A stretch of DNA of 64,000 nt from Paractinoplanes atraurantiacus (GCF_900215205.1 NZ_OBDY01000028.1:20542-84541); one strand, 5' to 3'; counted from the stretch's first letter, positions 25,003-33,845 are shown. Made by a program: numbers and translations. Notes: generated from the letters alone by a model not told the origin.

Positions 25003-25034
25003 AGCGGGGCGGCACCTGCGAGTGCCGCCCCGCT
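25003..25034 (+). terminator. Rho-independent-like hairpin after the phosphatase gene
   Basis: A perfect 13-bp stem (AGCGGGGCGGCAC and its complement) with a 6-nt loop lies 13 nt after the stop at 24989. No clear U tract follows. It separates the phosphatase from the DUF916 gene, whose start is 20 nt after the hairpin. Confidence 0.75.
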
Positions 25035-25054
25035 ACCTACTTAGGGATTTACCG

Positions 25055-26092
25055 ATGAAGACCAGACTTGCCCTGTTCGCCGCCGCTGCCCTCGTGCTGG
25101 TGGGCCTCGCGCCCGCGCCCGCCTCCGCCGACGAAGGCGACGTCACCTGGACCGTGCGGACGGAGTCCAACAGCTTCGGCGCGACCCGGTCCAGCTTCAG
25201 TTACGCCGTGAACCCCGGCGCACAGACCAAGGACGGACTGGTCGTCGCGAACCGCGGCAAGACCGGGCTCAAGCTGGGTGTCTACGCGGCCGACGGTTTC
25301 ACCACCGACACCGGCACGCTCGACCTGCAGGGCGCGGGGGCCAAGGGCAAGGGCATCGGCGCCTGGGTGCACGCGGCGCGGAAGAACATCACGGTGGCGG
25401 CCGGCAAGACGGTCACGGTGCCGTTCACGGTCGAGATCCCGTCGAACGCGACGCCCGGCGACTACGTCGGCGGCATCATCACCTCGCTGACCCAGGCCGA
25501 CGACTCCGCCCAGGTCAACGTGGACCGCCGGCTCGGCATCAAGATCAAGCTTCGGGTGGGTGGCGACCTGACGCCCGCTTTGAAGATCGAGAACACCCAC
25601 ATTTCGTACGACGGCACGGCGAACCCGTTCGGCAAGGGCACCGCGACCATCGACTACACGATCCACAACGTCGGCAACGCGGTCGAGACGGCCCAGCAGG
25701 GCGTGCAGATCACCGGCCCGTTCGGCCTGTTCAAGGCCGAGACCACGAAGATCGCCGACCCGCCGGAGCTGCTGCCCGGCGAAAGCTGGAAGGTCTCCGT
25801 CCCGGTCGAGGGCGTCACCGCGGCCATCCTGCTCGACGCCACAGTCACGCTGGTCCCGCAGCTGACCGACGCCTCCGGCTCGACGTCATCGCTGGACAAG
25901 GTGACCGCCACCGCGCACGGCTGGGCCTGGCCGTGGACGTTGCTGGCCCTGGTTGTCGCCCTGATCGCCCTCATCGTGGCCGCCGTCGTCCTGACCCGCC
26001 GCAACCGCTCGCGCCGCAAGGCCCGCGAGGACGCCCGAGTCCGCGACGCGGTCGCCGACGCCCTGCGCGACAAGGCCACCGCCGCCGGCTGA
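25055..26092 (+). CDS. DUF916 (WxL-interacting-protein-like) membrane-anchored protein
   Basis: A 345-aa surface protein: signal peptide ending in PASADEG, a DUF916 domain (DVTWTVRTESNSFGATRSSF, then VPFTVEIPSNATPGDYVGGI near residue 135), a second beta-sandwich region, one transmembrane helix (WPWTLLALVVALIALIVAAVV) and a basic C-terminal tail. DUF916 is the peptidoglycan-binding domain known from WxL-interacting proteins of Firmicutes. Here it likely anchors or displays partners at the cell wall. It sits between two secreted phosphoesterase genes, which may be those partners. Confidence 0.85.
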   Translation: MKTRLALFAAAALVLVGLAPAPASADEGDVTWTVRTESNSFGATRSSFSYAVNPGAQTKDGLVVANRGKTGLKLGVYAADGFTTDTGTLDLQGAGAKGKGIGAWVHAARKNITVAAGKTVTVPFTVEIPSNATPGDYVGGIITSLTQADDSAQVNVDRRLGIKIKLRVGGDLTPALKIENTHISYDGTANPFGKGTATIDYTIHNVGNAVETAQQGVQITGPFGLFKAETTKIADPPELLPGESWKVSVPVEGVTAAILLDATVTLVPQLTDASGSTSSLDKVTATAHGWAWPWTLLALVVALIALIVAAVVLTRRNRSRRKAREDARVRDAVADALRDKATAAG

Positions 26093-26115
26093 CGCGGGCG
26101 GAGTCAGCCGCCGGC
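26081..26115. terminator. Hairpin spanning two convergent stop codons
   Basis: An inverted repeat pairing 12 of 13 positions (GGCTGAC at the inner end) with a 9-nt loop covers both the DUF916 stop and the stop of the convergent HTH gene. It has no U tract. A bidirectional terminator is plausible. Confidence 0.45.
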
Positions 26116-27930
26116 GTGGATTACCGCGGGTGTGGTCAGGAGCCATGAGGCGGTGGTGCGGGCCTCCTGGGGCATGCGGGCGTCCTCGCGGACTCGGTGC
26201 AGCAGTGTGCGGTGGCTGTCGGTGCCTATGCCGTAGGTGATGCCGTGCAGGATTTCGCGGCCGAGGCCGTCGGGGCAGCGCTGCCATGCCGCGAGCTGGA
26301 TGGCCAGGATGCGGCTCCAGGCTGGCTCGGGGAAGGCGCCCGCGCAGTGTGGCGTGGCCCAGGCGGCGGCGTAGCGGGCCCGGTCGCCGAACTCGCGCTC
26401 GGTCAGGATCTGGGCGATCAGCGGGCGGTGCACCTCGGAGCCGAGGTTGGTCAGGGTGCGCAGCGCGGCGTCGAGGTCGGTGTCGCGGCGGCCGCGCAGG
26501 TCGGCCACGACCCGGTCGAGGATGGCCGCGGCCACCGGCTCGCGCAGCGGGGTGGCCGCGACGAACATCGCCGAGAGCAGGCGCTGGTCCGGGTTGTCGC
26601 TGTCGAGGCTCTCGCCGACCAGCTCGGCCAGCGTCACCTCGGCCGGCCGGTCGACAGCGGCCTGCGAGCAGGCGCGGGCCGCGATGAGCCGCGCTTTCGT
26701 CTCCGCCGCCGACGGCGGCCAGCCGGCCGGCGCCCGGCCGGCTTCGGCGGGCAAGGCCAGGCCCAGCGCGTCGGCCTCACCGGTCAGGGCCCGGCCGGCG
26801 GCGGCTTGGGAAGCCCGGCCGGATGCGGCGGCCTGGGCGGTCAGGATCCGGCCGATCGCGGCCGCTTCGGCGGGCAGGGCCAGGCCCGACGCGGCGGCTT
26901 CGCTGGTCAGGGCGCGGCCGACCTGCAGGGCGAGCGGGCGCAGGGTGGCGGACAGGCCGGGGTCGCCGAGCAAGCCGGCCACTGAGCGGCCGATGTCGCC
27001 GAGCTCGCCGGGGCTGAAGTGCCGCACCTTGATCTTGCGGACGGCGGCGAGCAACGCGCCGTAGAGAGCGCGGTCGTCGCCGGCGGCGGCGATCGTGCGG
27101 CGGATGTGGCTGTTCGCGTCCGGGTGGGCCGTTGTGTCCAGAAGCGACAGTGGCTCCACGACCACCGGGTTGCCGGTGTCCTCGGCCAGGCGGATGCAGG
27201 CGTCGACGGCGTGCGCACCGGCGTCGGGGTGGCCGAGCAGGCGGCTCATCGACTCCTGGCGCTGCAGCCAGGCGCTGTCCTCGGCCACGGCCAGTTCCGT
27301 GAGCAGGCGCTGGGAGAGCTCCTGCCAGAGGCGCGGCGGGTGCAGGACCAGGCCGGGCCGGGCCCGCACCAGGTCGGTGAGCTCGTCCCACTCCGGGCCG
27401 GTGATCGCGCCGGCGCCGGTCGCCACCTCGAGCAGAGCGTGCAGCCGACGCGGGTCACCCTCGGGCCCGAACGAGGGCCCGAACGAGGGCCCGGACGAGG
27501 GGCCGGACGAGGGTCCGGACGAGGGATCGGACGAGGGGCCGGACGCCGGGCCGGGCAAGACGCCGGACGTGGAGCCGGACCAGGCGCCGGCCGGCAGACC
27601 GGACGAGGCGCGGGACGACGACCGGGCGCCGGCCGTGGACGGGCTGCCGGCGGCCGGGGTGCCGGTGGCCCGGTCGAGGGCGTCCTTGAGGGTGGTCAGC
27701 GAATGCGGGGCCAGGCCGAGCAGGTCTTCGTAGCGGCGGATCGCGGCCCGGGGCGCGCCGGTCGTGCCGTTCTCCCAGCGGGTGATCTGGGACTCGGCGA
27801 GCGGTCGGTCGCCGGCCGGGCGGAACGCGGCGGCGAAGGCCTTGCCGGTGTGCCACCGGTCGTCGCGGGCGAGGCGGCGGTTGACCCGGAGCAGCCAGCC
27901 GATCCGCTCGCGAGGGGTGGCTGCCGGCAC
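26104..27930 (-). CDS. Large helix-turn-helix regulator with two low-complexity insertions
   Basis: A 608-aa cytoplasmic protein. Residues 5-75 form an HTH domain (AESQITRWENG is the recognition region). Next comes a Ser/Pro/Gly-rich linker with SSGPSSGP repeats (about 120-155), encoded by 12-bp tandem units. The rest is an all-helical, Ala/Leu-rich domain, interrupted at about 345-410 by an Ala-rich tract that contains a duplicated segment (ALTSEAAASGLALPAEAA and ALTGEADALGLALPAEAG). No ligand domain was recognised. The start is GTG 27930, 7 nt after a TAAGTT box. It is divergent from the envelope genes at 28233, which it may regulate. Confidence 0.8.
   Translation of the reverse strand: MPAATPRERIGWLLRVNRRLARDDRWHTGKAFAAAFRPAGDRPLAESQITRWENGTTGAPRAAIRRYEDLLGLAPHSLTTLKDALDRATGTPAAGSPSTAGARSSSRASSGLPAGAWSGSTSGVLPGPASGPSSDPSSGPSSGPSSGPSFGPSFGPEGDPRRLHALLEVATGAGAITGPEWDELTDLVRARPGLVLHPPRLWQELSQRLLTELAVAEDSAWLQRQESMSRLLGHPDAGAHAVDACIRLAEDTGNPVVVEPLSLLDTTAHPDANSHIRRTIAAAGDDRALYGALLAAVRKIKVRHFSPGELGDIGRSVAGLLGDPGLSATLRPLALQVGRALTSEAAASGLALPAEAAAIGRILTAQAAASGRASQAAAGRALTGEADALGLALPAEAGRAPAGWPPSAAETKARLIAARACSQAAVDRPAEVTLAELVGESLDSDNPDQRLLSAMFVAATPLREPVAAAILDRVVADLRGRRDTDLDAALRTLTNLGSEVHRPLIAQILTEREFGDRARYAAAWATPHCAGAFPEPAWSRILAIQLAAWQRCPDGLGREILHGITYGIGTDSHRTLLHRVREDARMPQEARTTASWLLTTPAVIHAGG
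26738..26925. repeat. Two ~60-bp direct repeats in the HTH gene
   Basis: The stretches from about 26738-26797 and 26866-26925 are near-identical in their core (GCTTCGGCGGGCARGGCCAG) and stay in frame. They encode the duplicated LALPAEA segments of the regulator. Confidence 0.65.
27463..27548. repeat. 12-bp minisatellite in the HTH gene
   Basis: About seven units of the form GGCCCGRACGAG follow one another, drifting toward 27548 and further degenerate units up to about 27610. The unit encodes four residues (SSGP or SFGP) in the linker after the HTH domain. Confidence 0.8.
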
Positions 27931-27937
27931 TCGATCG

Positions 27938-27943
27938 AACTTA
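27938..27943 (-). promoter_or_regulatory. Leaderless -10 box TAAGTT (minus strand)
   Basis: On the minus strand TAAGTT is followed by 7 nt and GTG 27930. This supports a leaderless start for the HTH gene. Confidence 0.5.
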
Positions 27944-28032
27944 CCGGCCGTGACCAGATCAATTCAATTCTGAAAGTTGCACTGGCACGTTCCCGTTGCA
28001 ATCGATCTACGATCCGGGCCGTCACCTGGGTA

Positions 28033-28161
28033 GCCTCGCGCCGGAGGCACCCTTGGAAAGCTCGCTGGCGGGCGAGCTTCGTGGCCGCACGGCGGCGGCA
28101 AACGCCGTGCCGGCCCGAGCGCCGGTGTCCCTCGGGGGGAGGGGCGCCGGCGCTCTTCCTT
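28033..28161 (+). ncRNA. Candidate structured leader RNA ending in a terminator
   Basis: Four hairpins follow each other: 28033-28048 (GCCTC/GAGGC), 28058-28079 (AAGCTCGC/GCGAGCTT type), 28083-28115 (CACGGCG/CGCCGTG extended by GGCCG/CGGCC) and 28117-28155. The last has a 17-bp stem with two G-U pairs and is followed by TTCCTT. No plus-strand gene ends upstream, so the terminator belongs to a leader of the gene at 28233. I could not match it to a riboswitch class I know. The rest of 27931-28232 holds no gene. Confidence 0.5.
28117..28161 (+). terminator. Strong hairpin with short pyrimidine tail in the leader
   Basis: The arms 28117-28133 and 28139-28155 pair over 17 positions (15 Watson-Crick, 2 G-U) around a GGGGG loop and are followed by TTCCTT. 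It lies about 70 nt before the start of the downstream gene. That is the position expected for an attenuator and not for the end of an upstream gene. Confidence 0.6.
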
Positions 28162-28232
28162 AACCAGGCATTCTCCTGTTGATCAAGTCAGCTAGGACTG
28201 GACTTCTCAGGAGACCCACAGGATTCTCGTTC

Positions 28233-28916
28233 GTGCACCACTTCGGACGCCGTCTTGTCGCCATTTTTCTGCTCGTTGCCGTGGGAGCGCTCCTGCCCGC
28301 GCGGCCGGCGGCGGCCCACCCGTTCGGCGACCCGCAGACCGTCACCGTCGCGCTCGACCCGGCCCGCCCGGACGTCGTCCGGATCCGGTGGAAGGTCGGC
28401 GGCCTCGACGACCTCACGCTGCTCGGCGTGAAGCTGGGCGTGCTGCCCGAGGATCGGGTCTTCCTCGACGGGGCCGTCTTTTATCAAGCCTCCGACTCGG
28501 CCGCTCTCGGCCCGTCGGAGCAGTTGACGGCGTACCTCCTCAAGCAGATCAGCGTGACGCGCGCCGATGAAGCCTGCCCCGGCACCGTGCTGGCGCCGGA
28601 AGATCTGGCCCGCAACGGCGTGACCGTCGACTATGCCTGTTCCGCGCCGGTCGGCCGGGTCGCCGTCGCCGTGCGCACGCTGACCGACCTCAACCCGGCC
28701 TATCAGAGTCTGGCCACCGGTCCCGGTGGCCAGCACGCGGTCTACCGCGACGGCGAGGACACCCACGACTGGGTCCTCGGCGACGTCGCGGCGGACGGAC
28801 CCCATCTCGGGCGCAGCGCCGCCGTACAGATCGGCGGGGTCGCCCTCGGGGTGCTCCTCGTCGTGATCGTGCTGGTCGTGGCGCTGCGCCGCCGAGGCAC
28901 CACCCACCCCACATAA
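28233..28916 (+). CDS. Secreted protein resembling the HupE extracytoplasmic domain, one C-terminal membrane anchor
   Basis: A 227-aa protein with a signal peptide ending RPAAA and the mature N-terminus HPFG. It has a beta-rich domain with two cysteines about 24 residues apart (EACPGTV and DYACSAPVG), and one C-terminal membrane helix (GGVALGVLLVVIVLVVAL) with a basic tail. The His-rich start and the spaced cysteine pair repeat the lumenal part of the HupE protein at 21730, but the membrane channel is missing. The start is uncertain: GTG 28233 is chosen, TTG 28179 is possible. It ends 13 bp before the giant phosphoesterase gene, probably in one operon. Confidence 0.75.
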   Translation: MHHFGRRLVAIFLLVAVGALLPARPAAAHPFGDPQTVTVALDPARPDVVRIRWKVGGLDDLTLLGVKLGVLPEDRVFLDGAVFYQASDSAALGPSEQLTAYLLKQISVTRADEACPGTVLAPEDLARNGVTVDYACSAPVGRVAVAVRTLTDLNPAYQSLATGPGGQHAVYRDGEDTHDWVLGDVAADGPHLGRSAAVQIGGVALGVLLVVIVLVVALRRRGTTHPT

Positions 28917-28929
28917 GGAGACACCCTCC

Positions 28930-31900
28930 ATGAACCGCAGGGCCCTGTGGCCTGTGCTCATGGTCGCCGTCACCGCCGCCGTCGTCGCTCCCGCGACCGC
29001 GGGGGCGCAGACGGCGGCCGTGGGCAGTCCGCCGACGCTCAACGTGAGCGACGGCCGGACGCTCGACGGCACCACCCGCATCACCGCCGACCCGACGACC
29101 GAGGGCGACGCCGTCGTCGCGCTCACCGTCGACGGCAAGGCGCTGGACGCCGCCAAGACCGCCGGCACCGCCCACCTCAGCTTCGACATGGGCGGCAACG
29201 GCACCGAGGCGCGCTATCACAACTACCTGGTCGTCAACGATCACACGGCCGAGGCCGACCGGCTCTACCTGCCGGACATCGCCGGCGGCGTGCGGGGCAC
29301 CGTCGACATCCCCGGCGAGTGGCTGCACAGCGGGGTCAACACGGTCACCGTCAACGCCGGTGCCAACTGGGTCGACACCACCAGCACCACCGCTACGGGC
29401 GTCGAGACCCTGCCGTACGGCGAGGGGCTGCGCTGCCCGAACTACGACGACTTCGCGATCAGCAGCATCGGGCTGGGCCTGCTCGGCGTGGTCGCCGACA
29501 GCGAGCAGAACGCGTTCAGCTACAGCTTCGGCGACGGCACCTGCGGCACCTCGAAGAAGCTGCTCACGCAGCCGCTGACCTTCGTGATCTCCGGCGAGCC
29601 GGGCAGCACGGCCGGCCTCGGGGCCGACCTGGACACCACCAAGCTCGGCAACGGCGCCCACACGATCGCGGCCGCCACCGCGACCGGCGCCACCGCGAGC
29701 GCCACGGTCGAGGTCAACAACGACCCGGCCGGCGCCGCGAAGATCACCCCGGCCGACGGCGTGCTGGTCCGCGGCGAGCAGCGCGTCATCGCGGCCCCGG
29801 CCACCGGCGCCGCCGAGGCGGTCTCCGAGCTCGCCGTCGACGGCAAGGCGGCCGAGGACGACGAGACCCTCGCCGGCAGCTCGGCCACGCTGGCCCTGAC
29901 CGTCGAGGCCGGCAACTCGATCGAGGCCAAGTACCACAACCACCTGCTGGTCAACGGCAACCGCGTCGACCTGGGCGGCGACTACGGTGTCGCCGGGGCC
30001 GAGACGGTCAGCCTGCCGTTCCCGGCCCGTTTCCTGCACACCGGCGACAACGTCGTCGAGCTGCGGACCGGCACCTACAACGGCACCTCGGGCGGCGTCA
30101 CCTGCGCCAACCACGACGACTTCAAGGTCACCCGCAGCTCGGCGCGGCTTGCTCTGAGCACGGAGGGCACGGTCACGACCGGGACCACGTACGTCGTCAC
30201 GGGCGGCACGAAGGCGGCCACCACCGCCGAGTCGATCGCGCTGGGCGACGGCACCTGCGGCGCCAACAAGGACCTCGAGCTGCACTTCGACGTCGCGGGA
30301 GCGCCCACCACCCGTACCACCGGAACTCTGGGCAGTGGGGGCGACGCCCACCTGAAGGTCTTCGTCGGCGGCAACGGCTCCGACGGCGGCTATGACAACA
30401 AGGTGCTGATCAACGGCATCCCGCTCGACCTCGGCATCTGGGAGAAGGAGACGGCCGATCTCACGTTCCCGAACGAGTGGCTGGTGCCGGGCCTCAACAG
30501 TGTCGAGTTCGTGGCCGGCAACGACCACGGCAGCAGCTGCGCCAACTACGACGACTTCACGCTGCGGGACTTCGCGCTGACCCCGGCCGTTGGCCGGGCC
30601 ACCCAGGTGACGCGCGAGATCGCCGGCACCACGGTCACGGTCGGCTCCGCGAGCTACCCGGCCGGATCGCCGGTCACCGTCTACTTCGGCGACGGCACCT
30701 GCGGCAGCAGCCACAACGCCACGCTCGACGCCACGATCATGTTCTACGTGACCGCGGCCGACGGCACTCCGCTGCCGGCGCTCGGCAAGCGGGCCGACAT
30801 CGACACCTCTTCTCTTCCGGACGGCAAGCACACGGTCACGGCCGTGGTCGGCGACAAGACCTCGACCCGCCGGATCACTGTCGACAACACCGCTCCCGAG
30901 GTCGCGGGCAGCACCCCGGCCGAGGGCCAGCGGATCACCTCGAACGTGGCGCTGACGGTCGACGTCAAGGACGCCTCGGGCGTCAAGGGCACGCCGGCGA
31001 TCACCCTGGACGGCAAGACCGTCAAGGAGGGCGACGAGATCGGGCACGGCCTGCCCGCCGGCGAGCACACCATCGCGGTCACCGCGGCCGACGTGCTGGG
31101 CAACTCGGCCACCCGGGAGATCCACTTCTCCAGCGCGTACATCCCGTCCGTGCCCACTGGCCTTTCGTCGGAGGCGGCCGGTGACTCGGCCGTGCTCTCG
31201 GCCAAGCTCGACGGGCCGGCCACGGCCACCTTCACCGCGGCCGACGTGGTGCTGCCGACGGGCGGCTACCAGGGCGTGGCCTCCACCGTCCCGGCCACGC
31301 TCGATGTCGCCCACGACGCGACCGTCGACGTGAGCTCGCTGCGGCCGCTCGACGGCAAGACCGTCGACACCCCGTCCGGCCGTGACGTGGTGTTCCAGCG
31401 GTACGACCTGGCCGTCGGCACGCCGGCCCAGGAGCCGACGCTGCGCTGGGAGGGCACCATCGACCCGGCCCGGGTCGCCGCCCTGCGGGTGTGGGACGCG
31501 GCCGCCGGCAAGTGGGTCGTGCTCACCAGCTCGCGCGGTCAGTCCGGCAAGGCCACCGTGCTGACGGCGGCGCTGCCCGCCGGCTACCGCACCGGTGGCA
31601 CCGCGCACGTGCTGGTCACCGGCGAGGACCCGTTCGCCGACGACCTGTCGCCGCGCGACTCGAGCGCGCAGAACGACAAGGACCGGTTCGAGGACCCGTC
31701 CACGTACGACTTCTCGCTCGCGCACTTCACCGACACGCAGTACATCACCGAGGGCGCGGCCGGCGGCACGTACAACGACTGGGACGGCGTCGACGAGGCG
31801 TCCGACGTCGAGACGGCCGAGGAGCAGGCGATCTGGCAGAACGCCTACCGGGCCGAGACCCAGTGGATCGCCGACAACGCTGCTCAGCGCAAGATCGCGT

Positions 31901-33801
31901 ACACCGCGCACACCGGTGACGTGATCGAGAACGACTACTACGACCCGCTGGCTCGCAAGGCCGACGGCTCGCTCCTGCGGCCCGGCCTCAACGAGCAGGT
32001 CGACAAGGAGCTCGCGGTCTCCTCGGGCAACCAGAAGGTGCTCGACGACAACGGCGTGGTCAACCAGGTCATCGCCGGCAACCACGACAACCAGCTCGGC
32101 GCCGAGACCGGGCCGGACTCGCGGTTCAGCAAGACGTTCAGCGCCGACCGTTACTACAAGGTCGCGAAGTCGTGGCCGGCCGGCGCCGAATACCACTCCT
32201 GGGACGAGGCCGGCGCCACGCCGGGCAAGGACAACCAGAACAACTACGTGCTGTTCAGCGCGGGCGGGCTCGACTTCGTCGCGGTCGGTTTGTCGTACGG
32301 GGTCACGCGCGACGAGGCGCAGTGGGCCGACATGATCTTCAAGAAGTACAAGGACCGCAACGGCATCCTGCTCTCGCACGACTACCTGAAGCCCTCGGCC
32401 AACGCCGACGGCCGCGGGGCGGCGTTCTCCGAGCCGGACGGGTCGGCCCTCTACAAGCAGGTCGTGGAGAACAACCCGAACGTCTTCCTGGTGCTGGCCG
32501 GCCACGAGCACGGCGTGGGCACCAACCTGAAGTCGAACATCGGCGTCACCAAGACCCACGATGTGGTCGAACTGCTGGCCGACTACCAGTTCTACACGGT
32601 GGCCAGCTCGGAGCTGTGGCCCGACAAGGTCGACGCCAACGGCAACATCGACGTCAACGGCGACGGCAAGATCGACCACAAGGCCACCGACCGGCTGCAG
32701 TTCGGCGCGAGCTTCCTGCGCCTGCTGCAGTTCGACGTCAAGCGGGCCGAGCTGCACATCGACACGTACTCGCCGTTCCTGAACAACTTCGGGGCGACCG
32801 AGTACGACATCCGCCAGGACGGCAGCCAGACCAAGCCCCGCTACAACGGCGCCGAGGACAACCTCACCCTGCCGGTCGACCTGACCAGCCGGAAGACGTC
32901 GTTCAGCACGGACTCGCTGGCCGCGTACGTGCCCGGCGGCGTGATCGGCGCGACCACTCTGGACGAGGCGGGCACGGCGTCGGTGACGTGGTCGAAGCTG
33001 CAGCCGGTGACCGCGTACGCGTGGGTCGTGACGGCGCGTAGCGCGGATGGCGGCGTTGCGGTCGCTCAGCCCGCGGTGTTCCGTACGGCCAAAGCAAAGC
33101 CGCAGATCAGCGTGACCACCACGCCGGTCGATTGGGGAACCGCGGCGTCGGTGACGGTCAAGGTCGCCTCCGGCACGGGAACCGTGGCTGTCAGCGAGGG
33201 CGCCAAGGTCCTCGGTTCATCCGCTCTTTCCGGTGGTACGGCGGTCCTCGTCCTGCCCAAGGGTCTGGCCGGCGGGAACCACGAGCTGACCGTGGCGTAC
33301 TCGGGCAGCGACTCGCTCGAGGCCGGCACGGCGACGGCGACGCAGGTGGTCCGCCTGCCGGCCGCCTGGAACGCGACGACGGCCTACCAGGCCGGCAACC
33401 GCGTCACGTACCAGGGCAAGGTCTTCCAGGCGTCCTACTACGCTCGCGCAGCGGCGCCGGGCGACCCGAACGGAGCGTGGCAGGAACTGGCCATGAACGA
33501 GACCGGTGACGCTCTGTGGACGGCGTCGCGGATCTTCCAGGCGGGCGACGTGGCGCTGTACGACGGCAAGACGTTCAAGGCCCGCTGGTACACCCGCAAC
33601 CAGAAGCCGGGCGACGTCAACGGCCCGTGGGCCGAGGTCGCACCGCCGAAGCCGGACAACAGCCCGGCCGACTGGACCCCGACGACCGTCTACGTCGGTG
33701 GGGACCGCGCCACGTACAAGGAGCACGTGTACGAGGCGAAGTGGTGGAACCGCAACCAGGCACCGGGCGCCGCGTCCGGCCCCTGGAAGCTGATCAAGTA
33801 G
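28930..33801 (+). CDS. Giant secreted multidomain metallophosphoesterase (1623 aa)
   Basis: Residues 1-27 are a signal peptide. Residues 30-650 hold three copies of a module with C-x-N-x-DDF (about 168, 394, 536) and GDGTCG (about 200, 438, 587), then an Ig-like stretch. The phosphoesterase core spans about 925-1260: HFTDTQY, HTGDVIEN, IAGNHDNQ, LLSHDYL and LAGHEHGVG are the metal-binding motifs. DANGNIDVNGDGKIDH near 1236 is a Ca-binding, dockerin-like loop. After a fibronectin/Ig-like part, three CBM5/12-type repeats end the protein (YQAGNRVTYQGKVFQA, FQAGDVALYDGKTFKA, YVGGDRATYKEHVYEA). AAGGAG precedes ATG 28930. It probably hydrolyses phosphoesters while bound to a polysaccharide such as chitin or wall glycan. 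Confidence 0.88.
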   Translation: MNRRALWPVLMVAVTAAVVAPATAGAQTAAVGSPPTLNVSDGRTLDGTTRITADPTTEGDAVVALTVDGKALDAAKTAGTAHLSFDMGGNGTEARYHNYLVVNDHTAEADRLYLPDIAGGVRGTVDIPGEWLHSGVNTVTVNAGANWVDTTSTTATGVETLPYGEGLRCPNYDDFAISSIGLGLLGVVADSEQNAFSYSFGDGTCGTSKKLLTQPLTFVISGEPGSTAGLGADLDTTKLGNGAHTIAAATATGATASATVEVNNDPAGAAKITPADGVLVRGEQRVIAAPATGAAEAVSELAVDGKAAEDDETLAGSSATLALTVEAGNSIEAKYHNHLLVNGNRVDLGGDYGVAGAETVSLPFPARFLHTGDNVVELRTGTYNGTSGGVTCANHDDFKVTRSSARLALSTEGTVTTGTTYVVTGGTKAATTAESIALGDGTCGANKDLELHFDVAGAPTTRTTGTLGSGGDAHLKVFVGGNGSDGGYDNKVLINGIPLDLGIWEKETADLTFPNEWLVPGLNSVEFVAGNDHGSSCANYDDFTLRDFALTPAVGRATQVTREIAGTTVTVGSASYPAGSPVTVYFGDGTCGSSHNATLDATIMFYVTAADGTPLPALGKRADIDTSSLPDGKHTVTAVVGDKTSTRRITVDNTAPEVAGSTPAEGQRITSNVALTVDVKDASGVKGTPAITLDGKTVKEGDEIGHGLPAGEHTIAVTAADVLGNSATREIHFSSAYIPSVPTGLSSEAAGDSAVLSAKLDGPATATFTAADVVLPTGGYQGVASTVPATLDVAHDATVDVSSLRPLDGKTVDTPSGRDVVFQRYDLAVGTPAQEPTLRWEGTIDPARVAALRVWDAAAGKWVVLTSSRGQSGKATVLTAALPAGYRTGGTAHVLVTGEDPFADDLSPRDSSAQNDKDRFEDPSTYDFSLAHFTDTQYITEGAAGGTYNDWDGVDEASDVETAEEQAIWQNAYRAETQWIADNAAQRKIAYTAHTGDVIENDYYDPLARKADGSLLRPGLNEQVDKELAVSSGNQKVLDDNGVVNQVIAGNHDNQLGAETGPDSRFSKTFSADRYYKVAKSWPAGAEYHSWDEAGATPGKDNQNNYVLFSAGGLDFVAVGLSYGVTRDEAQWADMIFKKYKDRNGILLSHDYLKPSANADGRGAAFSEPDGSALYKQVVENNPNVFLVLAGHEHGVGTNLKSNIGVTKTHDVVELLADYQFYTVASSELWPDKVDANGNIDVNGDGKIDHKATDRLQFGASFLRLLQFDVKRAELHIDTYSPFLNNFGATEYDIRQDGSQTKPRYNGAEDNLTLPVDLTSRKTSFSTDSLAAYVPGGVIGATTLDEAGTASVTWSKLQPVTAYAWVVTARSADGGVAVAQPAVFRTAKAKPQISVTTTPVDWGTAASVTVKVASGTGTVAVSEGAKVLGSSALSGGTAVLVLPKGLAGGNHELTVAYSGSDSLEAGTATATQVVRLPAAWNATTAYQAGNRVTYQGKVFQASYYARAAAPGDPNGAWQELAMNETGDALWTASRIFQAGDVALYDGKTFKARWYTRNQKPGDVNGPWAEVAPPKPDNSPADWTPTTVYVGGDRATYKEHVYEAKWWNRNQAPGAASGPWKLIK

Positions 33802-33813
33802 GTGCTTTTCGAG

Positions 33814-33841
33814 GGGGCCCGCGCATTTGTGCGCGGGCCCC
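33814..33841 (+). terminator. Rho-independent terminator
   Basis: A 12-bp GC stem (GGGGCCCGCGCA and its complement) with a TTTG loop is followed by TTTCC. It lies 13 nt after the stop of the giant phosphoesterase gene and just before the stop of the convergent reductase gene. Confidence 0.85.
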
Positions 33842-33845
33842 TTTC

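Noticed and set aside
28117..28161. Hairpin read as the terminator of an upstream plus-strand gene
   Set aside because: No plus-strand gene ends in 26093-28116; the region upstream is the minus-strand HTH gene and its promoter. It was reinterpreted as a leader attenuator.
28690..32757. Very long antisense open frame (1355 codons) opposite the giant phosphoesterase
   Set aside because: In DNA of this GC content the frame opposite third-codon positions is usually open. The sense strand has clear domains; the antisense product is low-complexity Gly/Arg/Val with no motif.
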